The notes: generated by a model from the letters alone, not told the origin. A DNA stretch of 64,000 nucleotides from Proteles cristata cristata (GCA_017311185.1 JAESUZ010004533.1:1397306-1461305); one strand, 5' to 3'; positions 12,122-24,475 are shown, numbered from the stretch's first letter. Translations and numbers: made by a program.

Positions 12122-12245
12122 ATGATATGTATTATTATATAACCTATAATATACATATATATCATTATATAATATATAAGTATTTATTAATATATTTATA
12201 TAGTTAATAAATATATATTTTACAGGGGACTATATTATATAAATA
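12122..12245. repeat. TA-rich low-complexity tract
   Basis: Nearly pure A/T with many TATATA and ATATAT runs, able to form short hairpins. Confidence 0.9.
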
Positions 12246-12654
12246 TGGGATCTGGCTACACAGTTTCTGCAAGTCTGTCTCTATATGTAATGCTGGAGCC
12301 CAAAATTCCATAAGCAGACAGCCAGAAAAGGAAGCTCCCAAGCTGTCTAGAACCTTGAGATCTGGGATCTCATGAGATCAGAATGACACTTGTGCCCATT
12401 CTTGTTGCTTCTGACCTTGGTGACAAATACAAGCACATCTTGCATAAACCAGGACTATTTACTCCCGGAGCTGAAAGCACACATCAGGGCCAGAAATCAG
12501 AGAAACTGAAGGAATATCCAGAGAGAGGGGAAGGTAACTGAAACCCACCTACTGCTTTACACCAACAGAGGGAGGCAGTAGATCACTAACAACATGTATG
12601 CCACCAAATGGTTGTTGCCTCCCTTTTGTCTTCCAACACTAAAATATGTATTAA
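12246..12654 (-). repeat. Unassigned, possible LTR remnant
   Basis: This block is less AT-rich than its surroundings. Its layout (a 'ggatctggctacacagtttctgc' stretch after a TATA-rich tract) recalls the antisense U3 of MLT/MST LTRs. The match is too weak for a firm call. Confidence 0.3.
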
Positions 12655-13020
12655 TTATCTAGTGGTGCAAAACAATATTACCATAAACTTAGTGGTCATA
12701 CATTTATTTAAAACCCATTTAATTTTTCACTGTTTCTCTGAGTCAGAAGTCCAAATTTGACTAATCTGGGTCTCCTGCAAGGTTGCAATTAAGGTGTCAG
12801 TGAGGGCTAGTTTCTCATCTAGAGGCTCAGCTTGAGAAGTCATGTCCCCACTTATGTGATGACTGGAAACATTCAGTTTTTTGCAGCTGTGTCCTGATGG
12901 CTTCAATCTTTTTTCTTGTCTGCTTAGCAGTCAACTGAAGGCTCTGCTCATGCCCTATAGGCTGCCTAGTAGTTCCTTACTATGTCGGGTTTCCTAGCAC
13001 GGCTGCATGCTTCCTTTCAG
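12655..13020 (-). repeat. Possible old antisense LTR-type repeat
   Basis: Contains the interspersed-repeat pattern 'aaacttagtggtcatacatttattt', then 'agtcagaagtcc.aa', then 'gcaaggttgcaattaaggtgtc'. This order is common in antisense copies of old mammalian LTR-type repeats. The family is uncertain. Confidence 0.5.
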
Positions 13021-13156
13021 ATAGAAAAAGGCAGAAGCAGAAACAACAGACATATGTATGTGTACACAAACATGAGATAGAAGGGGGGGAGGGAAGGAGG
13101 GGGGAGACAATGAGTGAGAGAGAGAAGGAGAATTCAACAAAAGAATTACAATCTTA

Positions 13157-13398
13157 AAAAATATTTTAGTGTTTATTTATTTTCGAGAGAGACAGAGTGA
13201 GAGAAAAGGAGAGGCAGAGACAGATATGGAGACACAGAATCCGAAGCAGGTTCCAGGCTCTGAGCTGTCAGTACAGAGCCTGATGTAGGGCTTGAATTCA
13301 CAAACTGTGAGATCATTCCTAAGCTGAACTCGATTAACCAACTGAGCCACCCAGGTTCCCCCCCCACCAACTTTATTTTTTGAAAATTTTAATGTTTA
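13157..13398 (-). mobile_element. CAN/SINEC-type SINE with a second tail
   Basis: Antisense SINE inside a 19-bp target-site duplication CAAAAGA(A/G)TTACAATCTTA (13138-13156 and 13399-13417). After the normal head end (near 13363) there is an extra T-rich piece with 'aaaattttaatgttta', which looks like the tail of a second, very short SINE copy enclosed by the same duplication. Confidence 0.88.
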
Positions 13399-13639
13399 CA
13401 AAAGAGTTACAATCTTATGTAACATAATCACATACAAATAGTAATGCACATCCTACTACTTTTGCTCTATTCTACTGGTTAGAAGCAAGAAACCACATGA
13501 CCCATCCACACTCACAGGGACAAGATCACACAAAAGAATGAACATCTGTAGGTGGTTGGCTGAATAGAGATAAAAACCCAGACTCCATGGGTCTTGATCC
13601 AATGCAATTTTTACAATTATAGGGTTGTTTTCTTTGGGA

Positions 13640-13875
13640 AATGATGTATTTGTACACTCACGATTATAACAGCACTATTCATAATATTCGAGAGGTGAAA
13701 GCAAACCAAGTGTCCACCAATGGATGAATGAACAATAAATATATTGTATATATACAATAGAACATTATTCAGTGAAAAAGAAAGGAAATTCTGTATATGC
13801 TACAACATGGATGAGCCTTGAAGACATTATGCTAAGTGAAATGTCAATCAGTGAAAAACAAATACCATCTTAATC
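13640..13875 (+). mobile_element. L1 ORF2 C-terminal fragment, sense
   Basis: Contains the L1 order 'aacagcactattcataat', 'caagtgtccaccaatggatgaatg', then 'acatggatgagccttgaagacattatgctaagtgaaat', all typical of the end of L1 ORF2. Interrupted by stops. Confidence 0.85.
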
Positions 13876-14094
13876 ATTTTTTAAAAAATTAGAATTTAGT
13901 AATATTATTTGAATGAAAAAGGAAAATTACATTTTCATTGAGTGATTCCTATGTGCCTGAGATTGTTTTGTAAACTGAGAAAACTGAATTTTTAGTGTGA
14001 TAAGGATTGAGATGTTACTTTTCAATATTCCTAATTTACATATTAGGGACTTCAGAGTCAGAAATTTCGAATTTTCCCAAGATTATGCATTTAG

Positions 14095-14290
14095 TGACAA
14101 TGTATTGAGAACTTACAGTTTTCATATTTGCTATATGAGAGAGCATATTTGCTAGATGCTTTATATGTTATCTTATTTAATGTTTACCACCACATAATGA
14201 TTTAGTTAGTTTTATTCACTTCACTTTATGCCTGAATACAAAGACTTCAAAAGGTGAAGTAAAAGTTAGTAACTCTCAAACAGGAAAGGG
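14095..14290 (+). mobile_element. MIR-like SINE remnant
   Basis: The pattern 'tgctagatgctttatatgttatcttatttaatg' followed by a 'ttcacttcactttatgcctgaa' and 'gtgaagtaaaagttagtaactc' series follows the MIR core and its 3' half at low identity. Confidence 0.55.
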
Positions 14291-14486
14291 TGTGAAGAAC
14301 ATTTGCTTTACTTAAAGTCTGCACTCTAAAACTAGTACTTTATACTGCCTTATTCAGCTTGTATCTATATTAATGTCTTCTTTTTTTGTACTCTACCAGT
14401 AGTTGAAAACACATGTGTTTCATTTAACTATTTAAATGATTAAATTTGAAAGTCTTATCCTCCTGCACCATGCCCTATTGAATGTT

Positions 14487-14700
14487 ATTTAAATTTTTTT
14501 AATGTTTATTTATTTTTGAGAGACAGAGACAGAGCATGAATGGGAAGGGGCAGAGAGGGAGACACAGAGGGAGACCCAGAATCCAAAGCAGACTCCAGGC
14601 TCTGAGCTGTTAGCACACATCCCCACACAGGGCTCGAACTCACGAACTGTGAGATCATGACCTGGGCTAAACTTGGACGCTTAACAGACTGAGCCATCCT
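14487..14700 (-). mobile_element. CAN/SINEC-type SINE, older copy
   Basis: Antisense: T-rich tail, 'gagagacagagacagagcatgaatgggaag', then a degraded tRNA-like head that stops at 'tgagccatcc'. The last few head bases are missing. Confidence 0.92.
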
Positions 14701-14984
14701 TAACTGAGGCATACCAGGTTATTTTGAAAAAGAATTGTGTACCTGACAATAACTGTATGTTGGCACTACTTTTTTAATATGTAACAAAGAGTAGAACAGA
14801 GGTTAAAACACAGCATCTACCATTAATCTATTTGAGAAGACAAAATTAATACAAAATTGATAATACAAATAATTGCAAAAACTTTTCAATCACTTTATTG
14901 GCCAAGAATACATATTTAAGGGTGTGTGTGCGTACATCAGTGTACAATCAATTTTATGAACAACCGAAAGAAGGATTAACATGA

Positions 14985-15120
14985 TCTCTATTGTATAGAT
15001 AAGAATCTGAGGCACAAACAACTTATATATACATGCTGAAAGTAGAAGATCCAGTTAAAGCCAGAATATACACCCATGAACTTTGATCCAGAGGCTTTGC
15101 TCTTAATCACTAAGCTAATC
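14985..15120 (+). mobile_element. MIR SINE remnant
   Basis: The series 'ttgtatagataagaatctgaggcacaaa', 'ccagttaaagccagaatatacaccc' and 'ccagaggctttgctcttaatcactaagct' follows the MIR consensus order in sense orientation. Confidence 0.7.
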
Positions 15121-15163
15121 ATTTAATGGTAAAGTAAATTACTATCTTTTTCATATGAAGGAC

Positions 15164-15569
15164 TGTTATGGGTTAAATGTGTCCACCCCAAATTCATATG
15201 TTAAAGTCTTAACACTCAGTACCTCAAAATGTGAACTTACTTGGAGATAGGATCTTTATGGAAGTAGACAAGTTAAAGGCAAGTTATGATGCTGGATTCT
15301 AATCCTGTATGACTGATGTCTTCATTAAAAGAAGTAATTTAGACAGAGACACATATACACAGAAGACAATGTGAACAGACATAGGGAAAAGACCACTTAC
15401 AAGCAAAAAAAAGAGAGGCCTGGAACAGATTTTCCCTCACAGGCCTCCAAAGGAAAAAGCCCTGCCCACATCTTGATTTCAGACTCCAGCCTTCGGAACC
15501 ATAAGGTGAGAAATGTTGTTGTTTAAGCCACACAACTTTGTTATGACATTCCAAGCAAACTAATATAAA
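15164..15569 (+). mobile_element. MLT1-like solo LTR (ERVL-MaLR)
   Basis: About 406 bp that follow MLT1-type LTRs from end to end: a TGTTATGGGTTAAATGTGTCC start, 'ggagataggatctttatgga', 'gagaggcctggaacaga.tttccctcacagg', 'ttgtttaagccac' and an AAACTAATA end. The usual AATAAA polyadenylation signal has been lost. No internal sequence is attached, so it is a solo LTR. The minus-strand 83-codon frame over it is an artefact. Confidence 0.85.
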
Positions 15570-15584
15570 AACCATTATAAGAAT

Positions 15585-16348
15585 TTTCATTATGTGGAAT
15601 AGTGTAAAACTGGCTTTGTTGACTGTGCTTTCAGGGCCTCAGTTCTTTAATACTTGTTTGTTATTGCAAAATTAAGATTTTGGTGTAGATATTATCAGGG
15701 AAAATAGAACTATGATAGCAATGGGTTTTATAGTATCATCAGACTTCCTAATGGAATGTTTACATAGAGGAGTGAGTTGTGTATGTTATTATGTAGTTTT
15801 GGTCTCTGAAATTCTTGAATAGCAGTCTCTTTCCTGTGGGAAGAATTGATATTATTAAGGTAACCACTGAAAACTTGCCCATAAAATGTAATTTTAGATA
15901 AGCCACACCTTTTTAAAAATTATTCTCTTTATATTGGTTACTGCACATTCTGATTGTTTAAACCAGATCTGAAGAAGGAGTTTAAGAATCACTTACATTA
16001 AACAAGATTTAGGGTAAACTATACAATGAAGGAGCAGAATTTCAGCCAACCATGGACTTTGAAATCTCTATCTTATTTACATACTTTTTCTAAGACATTA
16101 TCACCTGTACTCCAGAATAAGAATGCTAATGTTCTATTACAGTCACTGTGTTTATTAGTACTCTTATAATTTAAAAAGGCTCTTGCTACTTTATTGGCAA
16201 GTTAATAGGACTTTTTTTCTCCCTTTTGGATTTCCTTTATGAGATAATGAAAATAAGCAGAATTTACATTATATAAATTTATAACTATTGTAGATAATAT
16301 GAAACAAAAAATATTTCTTAGGGTTGAAATCATTTGTGCACATGTTTT
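15585..16348. other. No recognisable feature
   Basis: AT-rich, nothing assignable. Confidence 0.55.
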
Positions 16349-16362
16349 AAAATATAAAATTG

Positions 16363-16589
16363 GAGGCGCCTGGGTGGCTCAGTTGGTTAAGTGTTCAACT
16401 TCAGTTCAGGTAATGATCTCACCGTTGGTGTGTTCGAGCCCTGTGAAGGGTTCTGTGCTGACAGCTCAGAGTCTGGAGTCTGCTTCCAATTCTGTGTCTC
16501 CCTCTCTCTCCACCCCTTCCCAACTTGCCCTCTGTCTGTCTGTCTGTCTGTCTCTGTCTCAAAAATAACATTAAATTTTTTAAATAAAT
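16363..16589 (+). mobile_element. CAN/SINEC-type SINE
   Basis: Sense copy: GGCGCCTGGGTGGCTCAGTT head, B-box 'gtgttcgagccc', CT-rich body with five CTGT units near 16532-16553, and an A-rich tail. The 14-bp target-site duplication AAAATATAAAATTG is perfect (16349-16362 and 16590-16603). Overlapping coding frames on both strands are SINE translations. Confidence 0.95.
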
Positions 16590-16603
16590 AAAATATAAAA
16601 TTG

Positions 16604-17425
16604 TGTTTTGATTGACTATGATGTATATCCAAAATTTAGAGATGAGCTGAGGGTTTGAATGAAGGAGTATTTGAGAAAAAAACAAAAATGCAACCATTTT
16701 TCCTTCTAGTGAAGCCAAAAAGACTACCTACATATTTTCACTGGGATTGCTAAATTCATCACTGGTCTTTGTCATCACACAATTAATTGAAATATTACTA
16801 TAAATCTTTTCTTATAAAATTTTCTATTTAAACCTATTCAGGAATAAGTTTTTGCACACAAAAATCATTGGGTGTTTTTAGATCTCATTTAGGTGGCCAG
16901 TTTGTGATGGATTTAAATACTCTTTTATAGATCATCTAGTGTTTGGCGATCAGGCTGTATGTGGCAAGTTCCTGGGATGGTGGCTCTGAGGATTCCAGTG
17001 GAAGAGGGGGGTGTAGTGTCTCCAGTGACACTTACTGGTTAATACATTAATTTCTTATAGTCTAGTAATGAGCGCCATGAATGCCATGCCACTACTTTCA
17101 TACTTTACATTGAACAATATTTCTCTGAAATTAATGCATGTTTCCCATTTTATTATTGAAGGCTGGCTAAAATTGGAAACCTGAAGAACAAATTCTTTGA
17201 ACTACTTGAAAAATAGACACAATATTTTTGGACCATGTACAGATTTTGAAAAGAAGATAAATATACAGAAGAACTGAAAAACATAATCTAAAACTTCTCC
17301 TGAAATACAAAGCAAAATTTTTTATAAATCTAGCAAAAGGAAGATTTGCTCTCATTCTGTAAGATCAACATAATAACTGCATGAGCAATATATACTCTTA
17401 AAAATATGTAAATGTAGATATTTCC
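16604..17425. other. No recognisable feature
   Basis: AT-rich, nothing assignable. The minus-strand frame at 17167-17355 has no motif. Confidence 0.55.
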
Positions 17426-17429
17426 ATCA

Positions 17430-17590
17430 ATTCATTCATTCATTCATTCATTCATTCATTCATTCATTCTTACATTCACAAATATGTGCTGAAAAGCTGC
17501 TTTGTGCTAAAGACCAGAAACTAGGCATATAAGGTTGCAAATTGCATGGACTTTACAGTTTACTAATCTATCATTAATATTAAGAGTTTT
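17430..17590 (+). mobile_element. (ATTC)n array and L2-like 3' piece
   Basis: About ten ATTC units (17430-17470) are followed by 'acaaatatgtgctgaaaagctgctttgtgcta', 'taaggttgcaaattgcatggact' and 'ttacagttta'. This is the usual order of an L2 3' region, where ATTC-like expansions are common. Confidence 0.65.
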
Positions 17591-19025
17591 AAAAGAGAAA
17601 TTAAAGTGGCCCAATTCTTTCCATATAATGTGCTACATATGCCCCTTGATGTTACTCACAGTTTTAGCTATACTATAAAAGAAAATGGTGGCTATATACT
17701 GTTTTAGATGACCTTAAGAGCTTTATTAACCTTTATCATTTTCTCCTTCTTGGGGACCTCTTAGTTTTCTGAAGATTTAACTTGAGTTGCCTAATTATCT
17801 CCTTGCAACCTTCTGGATTCTTTCATCAAGATTTTAAGTTATCTCATCTAGAATGTTTAGTAATAGAATAAATTGTTAATCTGCTCCCTCTTTTGTTAGA
17901 CAGTGATTCATCAGTAAAATGTATCTTCATTTCATGTTGGTGTTTTGTCATATTATTATTGTTGGACTTTTGGATTTTAGAAAAGACCTTTCATTCTAGG
18001 AGTTCTATGCAGATGTGATTTTCCAAAGTACATGATAGAACCAAAATTGCAGTGGAAGAGCACACAAAATGTATTGTATGCCAATGGGAGTAAGGAGAGT
18101 ACATATAATTCCTCATAGTGCTTCTGACTTTGTTACTTAAATTGCTTAGTGAAACTAAACTAGACATGGGCCTAAATCATGTAAGAAGAGTTCTCTCTTC
18201 AGAGTAAAACTAATTATTGATTGGAATTGTTGGGTTGTTTTTGTTTTTCTTTTTTTCCTGAAGTCAACACTGGCTAACATTGTTTCTTGCTGTTATTGTC
18301 TTTTGGAATTTTGTGTGTATTTGTTCACTTTCTAAAAGATTTTCTTCTTGTAATAAGAAAACATTTCCTTGCAAAACCAGAAAGTAGCAAGACAAAATAT
18401 AATTAATATTCACATAATATTCACACTATCCTTTTCTTCAATGAAACATTCCACTAGGAAACTCTTCTCATGTTCAGAATGTATTTTTTTAACTTTCATT
18501 AATATTTTGTTAAAAAATGCCTAAAGTGAAGAACAAATGTACCATTATCATGACATATAACAGGTTAGAGAAACACCTGGAAGGAAAATACAGTATCAGT
18601 GGAATTCACACTTATAGCTATACATTAAGTCACATGGAAACTTTAGAATGTAGAGCTTAACAATAGTAAATTCTCTACAAGCTGCCTCACAATCCTGAAA
18701 CCACATGTTCCTCAAATACTTGTTCACTGTGTGGAGAACAGACTTTTACATTAGTTTTTCTAACTTCCTGGTGAATTTTGCCACGGAGAACTTGTTGACC
18801 ATTACCTAGAGCATCATCTCTTCTAGGCTTTAGGTAATCCAATAACCAAGTTACTTTATAACTGAAACTTAAAGCAAAGGAGTTGGGTGTGTCCATTTCT
18901 TTAATCTGGAACTGTTAAGGATAAGGATACCAAGTATAGCCTAGCATTCCTGCTAACTTTGTGTTTAGAGATTAGAGATTGATAATGTTGAAGCAGACAT
19001 AATTTTCAGGGTAGAGTATCCAAGA
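17591..19025. other. No recognisable feature
   Basis: Unassigned sequence. The 69-codon minus-strand frame at 18687-18896 shows no recognisable domain. Confidence 0.5.
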
Positions 19026-19029
19026 GTAG

Positions 19030-19124
19030 GTACCTGACTCCCTCTCTCTCTGAACCTCCCCTGCTCGCACTGTCTCTCTCTCTCCTAGAAATAAAAAAAA
19101 AAAAAAAAACATTAAAAAAAAAAA
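19030..19124 (+). mobile_element. 5'-truncated CAN/SINEC-type SINE, young subfamily
   Basis: Only the CT-rich end is present (CTCTCTCTGAACCTCCCCTGC and CTCCTAGAAATAAA), followed by two A-runs. 'TAGAGTA' flanks on both sides (near 19012 and 19124) suggest a 5'-truncated insertion. Confidence 0.85.
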
Positions 19125-19399
19125 ATAGAGTACAAGTCCTAGAAATCAGCAGAGTTATACCCTTGAGTTATGCCTTGGTTTAATAACAACATCTGAATGA
19201 GTAGGATAAAAGACTACAAAGCGGAGAAAAACAAATGCCAGGAACAGAAAAATCACAGTAAGAATTCATATAGCTCATAAAATGGTAGGGAATGTTCAAG
19301 TTCTAACTCAATATAATGAAGTGAGAACACTGAATATAAAGGTGTTTAATGGGTCAGAACAACTGGATGTTAGAAATCTTTAGAGCTGTATTTCCCCAC

Positions 19400-22345
19400 A
19401 GGAACTTGCAAGCCAGAAGGGAGTGGCATGATATATTCGAAGTGTTGAATGGGAAAAACCTGCAGCCTATAATACTCTATCCAGCAAGGATATTATTTAG
19501 AATGGGGGGAGAGATAAAGAGTTTCTCAGACAAACAAAAAATAAAGAAATTCAGGACCACTACACTGACTCTGGAAGAAATATTAAAAGGGATGCTCTGA
19601 CTGTGAGGGAGAAACCAAAAGTGACAAAGTCAAGACAGGAACAGAGAAAATCCCCCAAAACAATGAAAAAACAAATAATAAAATAGCAATGACTACATAT
19701 ATATCAATAATTACTTTGAATGCAAATGGACTAAATGCTCCAATTGAAAGACATTGGGTGTCAAAATATACTTAAAAAAAAAGACTCTTCTATATGCTGT
19801 CTACAAGAGACTCATTTTATATATAAAGACACCTGCAGATTGAAAGTGAGGGGGTGGAGAAACAGTTATCATGGGTGTGTAAAGAAAGGAGTATTTATAT
19901 TGGACAAACTAGAATTTAAAAAAAATAAAACAATGACTGTAAAAAGATACCAAAAAGGGCATTATATAATTATAAAGGGAGTAATATAACAAGATATAAA
20001 AAATTGTAAATATTTATGCACCCAACATGAAAACACATAAATATATGAAACACTTAATAACAAAAATAGGAACTAATGTATAGTAACACAATAATAATAT
20101 GTATTCCAGTTACATCAATGGAAAGATCAAGTAAACAAAATAAACAAGGAAATATGGCTTTGAGTGGCACATTGGACCAGATGGTCATAACATATTCATA
20201 ATATTCCATCCTAAAACAGCAGAATATATATTATTTTCAAAAGTACATGAAATATTTTCCAGAATAGATTACATATTAGGTACAAAACAGGCTTCAACAA
20301 ATAGAAAGACTGAAATCAAACCATGCACCTTTTCTGACCACAATGCTATTAAACTGGAAATTAACCATATGCAAAAGTTTGGAAAGACCACAAATATATG
20401 AAGGTTAAAGAGAATGATACTAAACAATAAATGGGTTAGCCAGGAAATCAAAGAAGAAATAAAGTACATGGAAACAAATGAGAATTATAACACGATGAGA
20501 ATTATAACCTTTGAAATGCAGCAAAAGTGGTCCTAAGAGGGAAGTATATAAGCCTACCTCAAGAAAAACTGAAATAAACAACCCAACCTTACATTTAAAG
20601 GGGCTGGAAAAAGAGCAGCAAATGAAGACTAAAACCAGCAGAAGGAAGGAAATATAAAGATTAGAGTAAAAATAAATGATATAGAAACTAAAGAAAAAAA
20701 TATAATAGAACAGACCAATGAAACCAAGAGCTGGTTCTTTGAAAAGATTTAAAAAAAATTGATAAATCAATGGCTAGACTTATTTTTTTATAAAAGAGCT
20801 AGAATCCAACTAAATAAAATCACAAATGAGAGAGAAGAAATAACAACCAACACAGGGGCACCTGGGAGGCTCAGTTGGTTAAGCATTTGTTTCCTTATTC
20901 TGTCTCAAGTCATGATCTCACAGTTCATGGGATAAAACCCCACAACAGTCTCTGTGCAGGGCCTGCTTGGGATTCTCTCCCTCCTTCTCTCTCTGCTTCT
21001 TCACTGCTCATCTCTCTCTCTCTCTCAAAATAAATAAACATTAAAAAATACCACAGAAATAAAAAAAAATATAAGAGAATATTATGAAACACTATATGCC
21101 AACAAGTGGGACAACCTGGAAGAAATAAATTAATTTCTAGAAACATATGAATACCAAAACTGAGACAACTAGAAATAGAAAACTTGAACAGACTGATTAC
21201 TAGCATTGAAATTGAATCAGTAATCAAACAAACAAAAACCAAAAAACCTCACAACAAACAACAGTTCAGGGCCAGATGGCCTCACAGGCAAATTATACCA
21301 AGCATTTAAAGAAGAGCTAATGTCTTTTTTTTTTCAAACTACTCCAAAAAACATATATAAGGAAGGAAAACTTCCAAATTAATTCTATGAGGCCAGCCAG
21401 AATCACCCCAATATCAAAACCAAATAAAGACTCCACTAAAAAAAAGAGAACTACATGCCAATGTCCCTGATGAAGATGGATGCAAAAATTCTCAATACTC
21501 GCAAACCAAATCCAATAATACAGTAAAAAAAAAAAAAATCATTTACCAGGATCAAATGGAACTTATTCCTGGGTGGCCAGGGTGGTTCAATATTCACAAA
21601 TCAATCAATATGATATACCACATTAATAAAAGAAAAAAAATAAGAACCATATGATCATTTTAACAGATGTAGAAAAAGTATTTAAAAAGGTACAACATCC
21701 GTTCGTGATAAAAATCCTCAACAAAGTAGGCTAGAGGGAACATGCCTCAACATAATCAAGACCATCTATGAAAAATCCACAGCTCATATCATCCTCAATG
21801 GGGAAAAACTGAGAACTTTTCCTCTACAGTCAGGAACCAGACATGGATGTCCACTCTTACCACTGTCATTTAATATAGTCCTGAAAGTCCTAGCCTCAGG
21901 AATCAGATAACAAAAAGAAATAAAAGGCATACAAACTGGAAAGAAAGAAGTAAAATTTCACTATTTTCAGGTGATATGACATTCTTTATAGAAAACCTGA
22001 CAGACTATCCCCCCCCCCAAAAAAAAACCTGATATAACTGATTCATGAATTCAGTAAAGTTACAGGATACAAAAATCAGTGCACAGAAACCTTTTACATT
22101 TCTATCCACCAATAATGAAGCAGCAGAAAAACAAATTAAGAATCAATCTCATTTATAATTGCACCAAAAATAATTAAGATACCTAGGAATAAATGTAACC
22201 AAAGAGGTGAAGGGGATCAAGGAAAGCATTTGTTGTGATGAGCAGGTGATGTATGGAAGTGGTGAATCACTAAACTATACACTTGAAATTAATTTTCAGT
22301 GCATGTTAACTAACTGAAATTTAAGTAAAATCTTAAAAAATAGGA
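19400..22345 (+). mobile_element. Sense L1, ORF2 decayed and internally deleted
   Basis: Starts in the ORF1-ORF2 spacer type sequence ('aagccagaagggagtggcat', then a YPARILF-type reading near 19478). It proceeds through the endonuclease ('aatgcaaatggactaaatgct' near 19718; 'agacacctgcagattgaaagtgag' near 19828) and the reverse transcriptase (for example near 21800-21990), where frames are broken many times. Near 22195 the ORF2 sequence jumps to a carnivore-type L1 3' end ('gtgatgagcaggtgatgtatgg...tgttaactaactgaaattt'), so a large internal part is missing. A SINE is inserted at 20854. Non-functional. Confidence 0.88.
20854..21058 (+). mobile_element. CAN/SINEC-type SINE inside L1
   Basis: Sense copy with 'ggggcacctgggaggctcagttggttaagc' head, diverged B-box, CT-rich body and A-rich tail. 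L1 sequence continues on both sides. Confidence 0.92.
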
Positions 22346-23011
22346 ACTGATTATAAATAAATTTAAGGAATATATTTCAGTTTTATCTAATGAAAGCAGC
22401 AAAACATTATTGAGAGATATTAAAGAACTGCATTAATAAGAAATATATTCTTGAATTAGAAGACTCAATATTGTTAAGATGTCAATTATCCCTAAATTTA
22501 TCTATGGATCCAGACAGACCATTCTCAATTGAAAATGCATCAGATTTTTCTTTAGAATAAGCAGATTCTAAAACTCATATGGAAATGCAAAGAATTACCA
22601 AAACAAATCTGAAAAAGAAAGATATCATTATAGAATTTATGTTGCTTATTTTTTAATATAAAACCATATCAATTATCCTAATGTAGAATTAGGCCAATGA
22701 AAGACATAAAGATCAATGGAGCAGAATAGAAAGTTCTAAAATTGACCTACACTAATTTAATCAACCTATTGGTAATAAGGCTTCCATGCTAACTCAAAAT
22801 GGAAAGATAATATATTCAACAAAAGGTGCTGGAACAATTGAGTATTGGATTAGAAAAATGAAACTTGATCTTTACGTCATGTAGTACAGAGATATTCATT
22901 TAAATATATTAAAATATGAAAAATATACTTTTTTATTAATATGTGTATTCTCAAGGTATACAATTTCTACAGGAAAACAACATATTTGTGACTTTGAAAA
23001 GGGCAAAGATT

Positions 23012-23219
23012 GGGGCACCTGGGTGGCTCTCACTAAGAGTCTGACTTCGGCTCAGGTCATGATCTTGCAGTTTGTGAGTTTGAGCCCCACATCGGGCTCT
23101 GTGCTGACAGTCAGAGCCTGCTTCAGATTCTGTCTCCCTCTATGCCCCTCCTCCACTTACACCCTGTCTCTGTCTCTCAAAAATGAATAAACGTTTAAAA
23201 AAGTTTTAAAAAAAGACAT
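23012..23219 (+). mobile_element. CAN/SINEC-type SINE
   Basis: Sense copy with a shortened head (part of the A-box side is missing after 'gggtggct'). Target-site duplication GGGCAA(A/G)GATT at 23001-23011 and 23220-23230. Confidence 0.93.
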
Positions 23220-23475
23220 GGGCAAGGATTTCTTATATAGGACACAAAAATATGGAACACACAGAAAAAATGAGCAATTTTATTCTTTATCAAAACTGAA
23301 ATGTTTCCATTTTGAATTATATTGAAATGAAAAGTAAAACCACAGATTGGGGGAAATATCTGCAGTTGGTATCTAATGCAAGACTTATTTTTGCAACACA
23401 AAGATGCCCTACAACTCATTTGCAAGAAGATTAGCTAATTAAAATGTACAAAATATTTGAACACATGTTTTCATA

Positions 23476-23694
23476 AATTTTTTAAAAAATTTAATTTTTT
23501 AAAAAAATTTATTTCTGACAGAGAGAGAGAGACAGCATGAGCAGGGGAGGGTCAGAGAGACAGGGAGATACAGAATGTGAGGCAGGCTCCAGGCTCTGAG
23601 CTGGCTGTCAGCACAGAGCCCGGCATAGGGCTCGAACCCACGAACTGTGAGATCATGAGCTGAGCTGAAGTCAGACGCTTACCAACTGAGCCCC
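23476..23694 (-). mobile_element. CAN/SINEC-type SINE
   Basis: Antisense copy. The flanking repeat TGAACACATG (23458-23467 and 23695-23704) is the target-site duplication. The head is truncated by a few bases at 'actgagcccc'. Confidence 0.93.
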
Positions 23695-24244
23695 TGAACA
23701 CATGCTTCGTAACAGAAGATATTCAAATAGCCATTAAGATGTTCAACATTACTAGCTATCCAAAAATAGTAAATCCATGACAATATAGTACTTTACAACT
23801 CTTAGAATGACAAAAAATTAAGAAATAATGAAAATACTATGCTTTGGACAGAATGTGGAGCAATGGAAACTCATACATAGCTTGCTATGATGGAAAATGT
23901 TATAGCCACTTTGGAAAATAGTTTGGCAGTCCATTTGAAGTTAAACATACATTTAACATACAATGTATTTATCAGAGGTGAAGATGTATGTCCTCAGAAA
24001 GACTTGCATATGAAAGTTCATACTAACTTCATTCACTGGAGTCAGTGTAAGCGAATGGAAACAAAATTTTATATACTCTACTCCTCAAGTGGAATTTCCA
24101 CTCAACAATAAAAAGCAATACTTTCCAGATGTGTACAACACAGATAAAGGTCAAAAGCCTTTAGGCTGAGTTGAAGCAGCCGAAGAAAAAAGAACAAATA
24201 TTGTGTCATTCTATTTACATGAATCTTTAGAAAAGACAAATCTA

Positions 24245-24475
24245 GGGGTGCCTGGGTGGCTTAGTCGGATGAGCGTCCGACTTTCGCTTAGGTCATGATA
24301 TCGCGGTTCGTGGTTCGAGACCCGCGTCGGGCTCTGTGCTGACTGCCAGCTCAGAGCCTGGAGCCTATTTCAGAGTCTGTCACTCCCTCTCTCTCTGACC
24401 CTCCCCTGCTCACGCTGTCTCTCTCTCTCTCTCTCTCTCTCTCCTAGAAATAAATAAAAAAATATTAAAAAAAAA
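24245..24475 (+). mobile_element. CAN/SINEC-type SINE, young subfamily, full length
   Basis: Sense copy with intact CpG-rich head ('cttagtcggatgagcgtccgac'), B-box 'gtggttcgagacc', a (CT)n expansion at 24415-24443 and the CTCCTAGAAATAAA tail. The 16-bp duplication AGAAAAGACAAATCTA is perfect (24229-24244 and 24476-24491). Confidence 0.96.

Noticed and set aside
16299..16718. Coding frames on both strands around 16.3-16.7 kb
   Set aside because: They are translations of a SINE and its CTGT repeats.
17430..17470. Regularly spaced short repeat considered as a CRISPR-like array
   Set aside because: It is a plain (ATTC)n microsatellite without spacers, and the window is mammalian.
24245..24475. 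tRNA gene, from the A-box and B-box
   Set aside because: The tRNA-like head is part of a SINE with body, A-tail and target-site duplications. It does not fold as a complete tRNA by eye. The same applies to the other SINE heads.
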